A stretch of 64,000 bases of DNA from Chitinophaga costaii. Lineage in GTDB: Bacteria > Bacteroidota > Bacteroidia > Chitinophagales > Chitinophagaceae. The DNA is taken from NCBI RefSeq assembly GCF_900094705.1, contig NZ_FMAR01000001.1, positions 186,001 to 250,000 of the forward strand, given 5' to 3'. The position numbers were made by a program, and so were the translations under genes. This document shows, in pieces, positions 8,115 through 14,653 of this stretch. The notes beneath the pieces are model-generated. The model was not told the origin of the DNA. It ran no database searches and was given only the letters and a program-made list of their open reading frames with translations. How positions within the stretch are numbered: position 1 is the first letter of the stretch; each line of letters starts with the position of its first letter.

Positions 8115-8855
8115 ATGAACACTACGCAAACGCTTCAGCAAATGCAACAACTCCGATTACAGGGTATGTACCAAGCCTATCGCTCCCAGCTTGAATTATC
8201 TATGGACAAGCAAATGGACGGTCATGAACTAATAGCCCACCTGCTTCAGTCAGAAGAACTAAACCGGGCCAATGAAAAAACAACACTTTGCCTTAAACTC
8301 GCGAAGCTTCGTTTACCTGTTACCATAGAACAGGTGGAATGCAGTCCGGCCAGGAATATTACCAGACAGCAATTGTCCATACTGGCAGAAGGGCGCTATA
8401 TGCTGCAGGGAGAAAATATTTTGATTACTGGTGCCACTGGTTGCGGAAAAAGCCACCTTGCCTGCGCTCTTGGACACCAGGCATGCCTACATGGTTACAA
8501 AACTATTTATCTAAATATGAACCGGCTTGCAGAGAAAATTACCTTATCCAGGCTGGATGGTTACTACATTAAATTATTAAATCACCTGGAACGACAAGCC
8601 TTGGTCATCCTCGATGACTTTGGATTAGCGCCGATGACCCAGGATATGCGACTTACATTATTACAGTTACTGGAGGACCGGTATGGCAAAAAAAGTATCA
8701 TAATTACCTCACAACTACCGGTTGCAAAATGGCACGAATACATAAACGACCCCACGCTTGCCGATGCCATCCTTGACAGAATGACAGCTAACTCTCATCG
8801 GGTTGAACTAAAGGGAGAATCGCTGAGAAGAAAAAAAGAGAATGCTAATCAATAA
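8115..8855 (+). CDS. istB: IS21-family ATPase helper IstB
   Basis: This is a 246-residue AAA+ ATPase. Walker A is GATGCGKSHLA (about residues 106-116) and Walker B is LVILDDFGL (about 158-166), with a sensor-like IITSQLP further on. IstB is DnaA/DnaC-like and bends target DNA for IstA during cut-and-paste transposition. It is the second gene of the istAB pair and ends about 55 bases before the right terminal repeat. The length is normal and no disruption is visible. Confidence 0.92.
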   Translation: MNTTQTLQQMQQLRLQGMYQAYRSQLELSMDKQMDGHELIAHLLQSEELNRANEKTTLCLKLAKLRLPVTIEQVECSPARNITRQQLSILAEGRYMLQGENILITGATGCGKSHLACALGHQACLHGYKTIYLNMNRLAEKITLSRLDGYYIKLLNHLERQALVILDDFGLAPMTQDMRLTLLQLLEDRYGKKSIIITSQLPVAKWHEYINDPTLADAILDRMTANSHRVELKGESLRRKKENANQ

Positions 8856-8877
8856 CACTTTGTATTTTTAATCCACA

Positions 8878-9648
8878 TCAAGCTCTTACTCTTATTGCCT
8901 GCTTCGCAGGTGGGTCAACATCATCAGAATATACACATTGTTGTATCATGTCGGTAAATACCGGCTCATAACGGCAGCTTTTACTCACCATCTGCTTCAT
9001 GTTGTCTGTCTTCAGACTGGCTGGCACGCCTCCAAAATATTGCAGGCAATTGTTCAACGCTTTTACCAGGTGAGGAAGGCTGGCATCCGGCAGGGCAGCT
9101 ATATAGCTATAACCGCTGTAAGGCAATACACAAACCAGTACCGGGCAATAGATCACCTCCCCTGTCCCGCGGTCTGTGTAACACAGTTTATCACCGGCAA
9201 AATCAATCATCATCATCTGACCCGGTGGGTGCTCAAAATGCATGGAGATATCTGTGATACTACTGTGGCGGGTTAGCAGGTCACAAAATTGTGAGTAGCC
9301 ATAGCCACCAGGGTACTGCTGACGGTACTCTTGCCATAACAGGTGACGGGTAACGCCTGTACGTTTAAGTTCAGCCAGAAAATAACTGACGCGCTCCTCA
9401 AAAAACTGTTTCCGCTCATCTTTGACTGGTGGCTGCTCCGGGGCATAGGTCAGCTCACAAAGGGCTGCGTCCTCCAGCTCCAATAGCTGCTCCCAGGTGT
9501 AGGTAGTGGCTTTAAATCGTTGAATGTAATGCCGTACTGTATTACGGGAAATATTTAACTGGCGGGAAATCTGCCGCTCTGAATAATTACGTGCTGATTG
9601 TTGTATAATACTGCGTACAATGTGCATCTCTATAACCTTGTTAGCCAT
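8878..9648 (-). pseudogene. istA: truncated IS21-family istA, interrupted by the neighbouring IS21
   Basis: From ATG 9648 the frame gives the HTH (YSERQISRQLNISRNTVRHYI) and the first half of the DDE core, with MMIDFAGDKLCYTD holding the first Asp and LKTDNMKQMV the second. It breaks off after DMIQQCVY at about 8931. The remaining residues (SDDVDPPAKQAIRVRA) are read from the end of the inserted IS21 element and are not native. The catalytic Glu and the whole C-terminal half are missing, as is istB. It is about 45% identical by eye to the intact IstA next door, so it is a different IS21 lineage and not a duplicate. Confidence 0.88.
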
Positions 9649-9720
9649 CACGATCCGGTAATTTTTACCGCAAAGCAATGGCTTGCTGATTAAATATGCT
9701 ACTTGTAAGCGCTTTATAAA

Positions 9721-9888
9721 TGGTTCACTTTGTGCCGGAATGACAGGTGCATAACCGATAAGGGTGGTTCAGTTTACTCCGGAATCTAATCTGCCAATTG
9801 AATAAACACTGCCATCAGAGTGGTTCACTTTGCCCCGGAATAACTGGTTCACTTTACTCCGGAATTAGTGGTTCACTTTACTCCGGAT
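9721..9888. repeat. five terminal repeats of the truncated IS21 element
   Basis: Five copies of TGGTTCACTTTACTCCGGAA or close variants lie at 9721-9740, 9765-9784, 9821-9840, 9845-9864 and 9869-9888. The last three are spaced exactly 24 bases apart. They mark the istA-proximal end of the truncated element. The outermost copy touches the stop codon of the 477-residue gene at 9888, so the element border lies there. Confidence 0.85.
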
Positions 9889-11321
9889 TATACACTCAAC
9901 AAGATCTTTAAATTTTCAACAGATGTTTTTACGGCTTTATCATTCATCAATTGCGACACATTTCCTTTATACTCATCTGTTATATATTTAATCAGATCAT
10001 TAACAGGCGGTGATGTTATACTTGGTATTACAATTTCTAATAACTCTTTAAATTTTTGTTGTGAAAGAGAAAATTGAAGCCTGCTGCTAATTTTCGAATC
10101 AGTAAATGAAAGACCAGCTATGTTTGCTTGATGGGAATTAAGATTCGAAAGTATTTCAGTGTATATCTCATTGGCAGAAACAGCAACACCATTACCATTA
10201 GTTAGAAAAGCTTCAACAATTGCGATTACGAACTTCTTTTCCACAGACTTTGGAATTTTTAAAGGCTTTCCTATGATTCGTAAAAGCTGCTTAGCAAATG
10301 CAGGTTCATTGTAGAAGTTATTGAACCCTCTATGCGCAGATAGTAGATTATCAATTGTGTTATCGATTTCTATAGCTCTTAAGTCATCAGGGATATAGCT
10401 TTCAGCACTAACAATTTGCAGAAATTGTCTTGATAATTTTTTCTCATCTTGACTATTATTAGCCGTAAAATGAGCGTATTTTAAACCGAACGATTGTTTT
10501 ACATCTTCGTCAACACGTCCCCATATCTCTGGAAGCAAAAGATTTATATTTTGATGGGTTTGGCTCGTGGTTTCAGGCCTTACATATATCCCAAAGAAAC
10601 CCGATACAAGATTATTAATTTGCTCTTGTATCAAACTTGTAGAAAACACAGCAATTTCTTGAGCATTCTTTGCTGAAATTGCAGTATTCTTGACGCCCTG
10701 AAGAAGTTGCTTTATTCTTATCGTAACATTTGAAATTGGTAAGGTAATGACTTCCTTTATACAGGTTTCAAGCCAAGAAACTAATTGTAACCCTGTTATC
10801 TCACTATTATTGGGATGAGCCGCACTTGCCCAATTTCTCATATAATTAATATATTCCAAATGTTTAAATCCTAAGTCGGAAATTAGCCCAATCTCTTTGG
10901 CACCTTTTATCAGGTCGTAGTCATCTACTTTATCTAAGTCACTCTCATCTTTTAGACGTTTTCTTCTATCACCTGTAACTGCATTATCATAAAAAAATTC
11001 AATATCATACTGAGAAACACGTTTCCTTATTTGCAAAATCGTTTCATCCCAAAGATAATTTAGCGATGCATCAAAAAGTCCGGATGCGGTACTTGCAATG
11101 AATTTCGACAAGTAAAGAGACTGCTGCTTTTTTTCTAGAGTGAGTTGACCTAGAACAGTATTTAAGTTCTTAAAAACATTAACCCTCTCAGGAATGCCTG
11201 CAAAAACGCCATCAGTGGGCAAGGAGTGAAAAATTAGAACCTGTTTTAAGTTGGTTTCAAATTCGTTTAGTTGTATTAAGCCATTCTGGGCCTGCTGATT
11301 TTGGGGTAAATTTTCGTTCAT
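9888..11321 (-). CDS. conserved protein of unknown function, 477 residues
   Basis: I do not assign a family. ATG 11321 is the natural start. The frame is open further upstream, but that extension is the C-terminal piece of a deleted ATP-grasp gene. The protein is soluble and helix-rich, without signal peptide or membrane segments. Notable stretches are DGVFAGIPERV near residue 35, FIASTASGLFDASLNYLWDE near 75, a basic DRRKRLKDE near 120, and MRNWASAAHPN near 165. The last is reminiscent of abortive-infection or HEPN-type helices but is not diagnostic. It is AT-rich like the rest of the island. An IS21 end abuts its stop, so the final residues may not be original. Confidence 0.6.
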   Translation of the reverse strand: MNENLPQNQQAQNGLIQLNEFETNLKQVLIFHSLPTDGVFAGIPERVNVFKNLNTVLGQLTLEKKQQSLYLSKFIASTASGLFDASLNYLWDETILQIRKRVSQYDIEFFYDNAVTGDRRKRLKDESDLDKVDDYDLIKGAKEIGLISDLGFKHLEYINYMRNWASAAHPNNSEITGLQLVSWLETCIKEVITLPISNVTIRIKQLLQGVKNTAISAKNAQEIAVFSTSLIQEQINNLVSGFFGIYVRPETTSQTHQNINLLLPEIWGRVDEDVKQSFGLKYAHFTANNSQDEKKLSRQFLQIVSAESYIPDDLRAIEIDNTIDNLLSAHRGFNNFYNEPAFAKQLLRIIGKPLKIPKSVEKKFVIAIVEAFLTNGNGVAVSANEIYTEILSNLNSHQANIAGLSFTDSKISSRLQFSLSQQKFKELLEIVIPSITSPPVNDLIKYITDEYKGNVSQLMNDKAVKTSVENLKILLSV

Positions 11322-11577
11322 TGTATTTTCTTTAGGATTGCTGTTAACACTAAAATATATAAATAATCTCCAAGCAACTTCAGTCCCTTCTTTGGTGATC
11401 TTAACTGCATATATTAACACTCCTATAATAGTGACACGTATACCAGCTGCTGAACTCAAAAGAGCCTATATCTTCTGAGTTAATTCTTAAATGGGATATT
11501 CCGCGGTTATCCATTTTTGAAATTAGGTATTCGATACTAACATCGTCGCGATTAGAGATAATAAGTGTATTGGGCAT
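11322..11577 (-). pseudogene. internally deleted ATP-grasp peptide maturase (graspetide synthetase-like)
   Basis: From ATG 11577 the frame reads about 40 residues of an ATP-grasp RiPP-maturase N-terminus (NTLIISNRDDVSIEYL, then RGISHLRINSEDI). At about 11455, in another frame, it passes straight into a C-terminal ATP-grasp stretch (IRVTIIGVLIYAVKI ... EVAWRLF). That stretch corresponds to the strand-plus-DWR region conserved near the end of MvdC/MvdD-like enzymes. The central ATP-binding portion (normally some 150-200 residues) is absent and the stop is lost, so the frame continues into the next gene. It lies 28 bases after the third precursor, where a maturase is expected. It cannot be active. 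An ATG at 11631, overlapping the precursor, is an alternative start. Confidence 0.65.
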
Positions 11578-11605
11578 ATGTGAAATGATCAAGTCCGGGA
11601 ATTCA

Positions 11606-11800
11606 TTAGCAGTCACTATGCTCAGATGCATCTGCTGCCTCTCTCGTTTTGGCTATCATGGTCTGATAAGTAGAGGTATTAGGTATTGGCACATATACTA
11701 ATTTATCTCCGCCACATTTCTCAAATGTTAGAGGGGTGTTTAGGTGAGTTTTAGATTGATTTTCTTCCCTAAAAAGCAGAATCGGATTTGCTATTTTCAC
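11606..11800 (-). CDS. graspetide-like RiPP precursor peptide 3
   Basis: This 64-residue peptide is the third of three tandem paralogues. It has the leader motif NPILLFR at residues 5-11, a variable Gly/Cys-containing middle, and the conserved tail QTMIAKTREAADASEHS (46-62), followed here by Asp-Cys. The tail holds several Thr/Ser acceptors and Glu/Asp donors, as expected of cores that ATP-grasp ligases close with ester or amide bonds. It lies two bases after the second copy and just before the ATP-grasp remnant. Assignment rests on architecture and not on a known family match. Confidence 0.65.
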   Translation of the reverse strand: MKIANPILLFREENQSKTHLNTPLTFEKCGGDKLVYVPIPNTSTYQTMIAKTREAADASEHSDC

Positions 11801-11802
11801 AA

Positions 11803-11997
11803 CTATGAGTGTTCTGATGTATCAACGGCCTCTCTTGACCTAGTTATCAAGGTTTGAGCAACAAAGAAAGCATCAACTTTTGTATTTGTAAAATTGCCTT
11901 GAACAAATAGCGTTGATGAATCATTTTCGTTGGGGAAATCATATCCACAGAAATCATTTAACTCTCTAAATTCGAGAATAGGGTTCTTAATTTCCAT
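11803..11997 (-). CDS. graspetide-like RiPP precursor peptide 2
   Basis: This 64-residue peptide is the middle member of the tandem trio. NPILEFR at residues 5-11 is the shared leader motif, and QTLITRSREAVDTSEHS at 48-64 is the shared tail and ends the protein. The region between (residues 12-47) is unrelated to its neighbours and rich in Asn, Asp, Thr and Phe. Gaps to both neighbours are two bases, so the three are cotranscribed and probably translationally coupled. It is likely modified by an ATP-grasp ligase that is now broken in this locus. Confidence 0.65.
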   Translation of the reverse strand: MEIKNPILEFRELNDFCGYDFPNENDSSTLFVQGNFTNTKVDAFFVAQTLITRSREAVDTSEHS

Positions 11998-11999
11998 GT

Positions 12000-12182
12000 T
12001 TATGAATGTTCTGATGAATCGACCGCTTCACATGATTTTGTAATCAAAGTTTGATATTGGCATTGTGTATTTTTGTCACTCCGTGAAGAACTATTTGTTG
12101 AAATGGCATCTAGATTTCGAATTTTATTTTCCTGAATAGTTCGGAAATTAAGTATTGGATTTGCTTGTTCATTAGTGTTCAT
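12000..12182 (-). CDS. graspetide-like RiPP precursor peptide 1
   Basis: This 60-residue peptide is the first gene of the operon. NPILNFR at residues 8-14 is the leader motif; QTLITKSCEAVDSSEHS at 44-60 is the conserved tail. The centre is Ser/Asn-rich. No signal peptide is present, consistent with a leader that is recognised by a modifying enzyme before export. The three peptides share both ends while the middles diverge, the usual picture for multi-precursor RiPP clusters. Other possibilities are a grasp-with-spasm type substrate or an unrelated small-protein family. Confidence 0.65.
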   Translation of the reverse strand: MNTNEQANPILNFRTIQENKIRNLDAISTNSSSRSDKNTQCQYQTLITKSCEAVDSSEHS

Positions 12183-12574
12183 GACGACAGAAATTGCTAA
12201 CTAATATTACGATTATTTTCTCACTCGCTGAATAATTATTGATCCCGATTACGACTTCATTGGCATCAATTAGGGCAACAAAAATTTTAGGGTTCGGCAA
12301 CAGGGATATTATTGGAACAAGTTAAGAAAAATAGTGGATAATCAAAAAAAATATACCGATAACTAATAGGCCAGCGCCGCTAACCTTTTCACTAAATAAT
12401 TATGAAACTATTAATATTTACATCCTCATTAGTACAGATGAAGATTGTGGCAATCTCTAGGATTGTATTTGTCTGATTTTCACGGTGTGCTTTGGGTGGA
12501 GAAATGTCGTACTGTCTTGTAACATTTCCCATTTTCAACAGTTGGGTTAACTAATCTGTTTTTTATATAAAAAC
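12183..12574. promoter_or_regulatory. AT-rich divergent promoter region
   Basis: These 392 bases between the first precursor (minus) and the serine recombinase (plus) hold no credible gene and must contain both promoters. The sequence is markedly AT-rich. I could not place a -7 box with confidence on either strand, and saw no strong hairpin. Confidence 0.4.
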
Positions 12575-14233
12575 ATGAAAAATGCCACCATTTACATCCG
12601 TGTGAGTACAGATGAGCAAGCACTTAAGGGATACTCACAACGAAATCAAGAGGAGCATTTGCTCAAATTTTGCTGTGCAAATGACATTGAAATACTCGAT
12701 ATCATTCGCGAAGATCATTCTGCAAAAAGTTTTGACCGACCTGAATGGAAGGCCCTGCTGCGGTCATTTAATGAAAAAAAGAACATCCGTCCGAATCTTA
12801 TCCTTTTCACTCGCTGGGATCGTTTTAGCAGAAATGCAGCTGATGCATATTACATGATCTCATTACTCAAGAAAATGAACATTGAGGTCCAGGCAATAGA
12901 TCAGCCCCTTGATTTATCTATTCCTGAGAATAAGCTGATGCTGGCCATTTATCTTGCTACCTCCGAAGTTGAAAATGACCGGAGAGCCCTGAACGTAAAA
13001 CAAGGGATGAATACAGCACGACGAGAAGGCCGGTGGACGGGGAAGGCGCCGATTGGGTACAGGAATACCATAACCTCGGAAGGTAAGAAGATAATAGTTC
13101 CCTATGAGCATGAAGCAAATATTATCCGTAGCGTATTCGAAAACCTGACATATGGAACCGACAGCATCAGGCTAGCTCATAAAAAAGCCGCTGACCAGGG
13201 GCTGCGGTGCAGTTTAAATAATTTCTGGCATCTTATCCATAACCCGGTTTATTGTGGGAAGCTGCTTATTTCCTCCAATAATGGTAGTAATTCCCATTTG
13301 GTTTGCGGGATTCATGAAAAGATAATTGCGGAAGATTTATTTTACGGAGTCCAACAGATTTTAAAAAGCAGAAAAGGTGCCCCACAACCTAAAATCATTC
13401 ATCACACCCAATTTCCATTGAGAGGATATGTTTTTTGCTCAATATACCAAAAGAGGCTTACCGGTAGTGCGTCAGAGGGGAGAAGTCGTAAATATTACTA
13501 TTACCACTGCACAGCCACTTGCGGCTTCAGGTGTAGGGCGGATGTCATCAATGAAAGGTTTATAAAAGAATTGGAGAAGTTGGTTGTAGATGAATTTTAT
13601 GAGGGGCTGTTTACACAAACTTTGAAAATGCAATTTAAGGATTTATTTAACAATGGAAATGCCATGCAGGCTCAAATAACGAAAAACATTGAGCGATTAT
13701 TCGAGCGGGCGATCAAGGCAAGAGAACTGTTGTTGTTGGGAGAAATTGATGGCGATGACTATTTAGCTATTAAACAAGACTGCGAGAGAAGAATAAACAG
13801 TTTGGGCCCGAATCTTCATACGGCGGCTTTGATGATCTGCCAATCGGAGCGGCTGCTTAAAGAGGCAACTGGCAAGCTTTCAAATCTGCGGGTGACATAT
13901 GAGAATGCGGATATAGTCGAAAAGAGAAAAATAATTAAGGCTATTACTACTGGCAGGATTGTACTTGATAAAGATAGATTTCATTCTCTATTCAATGTGG
14001 CGATGTTGATTATTTGCAATCAAGACGCCCCAATAATAACCGATGAACAACAAAGCCGTACACCCAATTTTCCAAAAAATACGTATCGGATTGATAACAG
14101 TGAGGACAAAATTTTGAAAATTATAATGTTTGAACGTAATAGGAATGTAGTCATCAATCGTGATACAGCAGAACAAGTGTTGACGTTGTTAAAATCTTTT
14201 GCAGTAGATATTTTCAGTGAGTTTAAAGTCTAA
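12575..14233 (+). CDS. large serine recombinase (site-specific integrase)
   Basis: This 552-residue protein begins with a resolvase domain: YIRVSTDEQ with catalytic Ser11, then TRWDRFSRNAADAYYMI and ENDRRALNVKQGM. A recombinase domain follows (TGKAPIGYRN ... WHLIHNPVYCGKL), then a zinc-ribbon region (from about 285) and a coiled coil near 365-440. In the zinc ribbon the first cysteine pair reads CSIY, so one expected Cys is Tyr; YYYHC and CGFRC supply later ligands. Such enzymes integrate and excise phages and mobile islands. Its position at the edge of the AT-rich accessory DNA, 275 bases from a tRNA gene, suggests it moved that DNA. Length and catalytic motifs look intact. Confidence 0.92.
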   Translation: MKNATIYIRVSTDEQALKGYSQRNQEEHLLKFCCANDIEILDIIREDHSAKSFDRPEWKALLRSFNEKKNIRPNLILFTRWDRFSRNAADAYYMISLLKKMNIEVQAIDQPLDLSIPENKLMLAIYLATSEVENDRRALNVKQGMNTARREGRWTGKAPIGYRNTITSEGKKIIVPYEHEANIIRSVFENLTYGTDSIRLAHKKAADQGLRCSLNNFWHLIHNPVYCGKLLISSNNGSNSHLVCGIHEKIIAEDLFYGVQQILKSRKGAPQPKIIHHTQFPLRGYVFCSIYQKRLTGSASEGRSRKYYYYHCTATCGFRCRADVINERFIKELEKLVVDEFYEGLFTQTLKMQFKDLFNNGNAMQAQITKNIERLFERAIKARELLLLGEIDGDDYLAIKQDCERRINSLGPNLHTAALMICQSERLLKEATGKLSNLRVTYENADIVEKRKIIKAITTGRIVLDKDRFHSLFNVAMLIICNQDAPIITDEQQSRTPNFPKNTYRIDNSEDKILKIIMFERNRNVVINRDTAEQVLTLLKSFAVDIFSEFKV

Positions 14234-14467
14234 CAAAGCATGGACACTGCAAGGGTTCGAGTACCAAATGCTATTTTGCAATGTTCATGAAATATTTAGT
14301 TTGATGAAACCCGACAAAACTAAGTAACGGGCTATATTTCAGTGGTTTGTTTTTTATGCAGCGAATTTCTTACAGATTATTCCTGAGTTTGTCAACCACA
14401 ATTTCCAAAATTTTGTGAGTATAATTTATGTGACTAAATAACTGATTTTCAATTTATTGCAAATGAA
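14234..14467. other. AT-rich gap between recombinase and tRNA-Lys
   Basis: No gene is seen. At about 14252-14263 the sequence GGGTTCGAGTACC resembles a tRNA T-arm, but no other tRNA part accompanies it. The gap may contain an attachment site of the recombinase; none could be defined without the empty site. Confidence 0.3.
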
Positions 14468-14507
14468 AAAGGGGCACAACTTTTCATATTAAAAGTTGTG
14501 CCCCTTT
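14468..14507. terminator. 17-bp perfect hairpin, terminator of tRNA-Lys
   Basis: AAAGGGGCACAACTTTT pairs perfectly with its complement across the 6-base loop CATATT, and runs of A and T flank both sides. It begins two bases past the 3' end of the tRNA on the minus strand. It works in either direction and also faces the recombinase. Confidence 0.88.
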
Positions 14508-14508
14508 G

Positions 14509-14581
14509 TGAACCGGTTGGGACTCGAACCCAAGACCCATACATTAAAAGTGTATTGCTCTACCAACTGAGCTACCGATTC
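14509..14581 (-). tRNA. tRNA-Lys (anticodon TTT)
   Basis: A 73-base cloverleaf read on the minus strand. The acceptor arms are GAATCGG and CCGGTTC (one T-G pair), with D-arm GCTCAGTTGGTAGAGC, anticodon loop CTTTTAA, T-arm GGGTTCGAGTCCC and discriminator A. CCA is not encoded, as is usual in this phylum. It lies at the border between the accessory DNA and the conserved downstream genes. Confidence 0.95.
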
Positions 14582-14653
14582 ATACCCCGTTTGTGATTGG
14601 GAGTGCAAAGATAGGAATTAATCATTTCCTTCCAAATATTTCGATAACTATTT

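Larger units (their letters stand above)
6314..8930 (+). mobile_element. IS21-family element with multiple terminal repeats
   Basis: The left end carries five copies of ATTCTGG(C)ATGTTGACCCA-like repeats, at 6314-6334, 6337-6357, 6360-6378, 6415-6433 and 6470-6488. The right end has one clear inverted copy at 8911-8930. Between them lie istA and istB. Multiple terminal repeats are typical of IS21 and serve as IstA binding sites. The right end interrupts a second IS21 element of opposite orientation. I see no matching target duplication, because the left flank (ending GCTGTAG) and right flank (ATACAC) differ. The left side has therefore been rearranged since insertion. Confidence 0.85.

Noticed and set aside
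11322..11459. N-terminal 46-residue extension of the 477-residue protein
   Set aside because: This stretch matches an ATP-grasp C-terminus joined by deletion. The natural start is ATG 11321.
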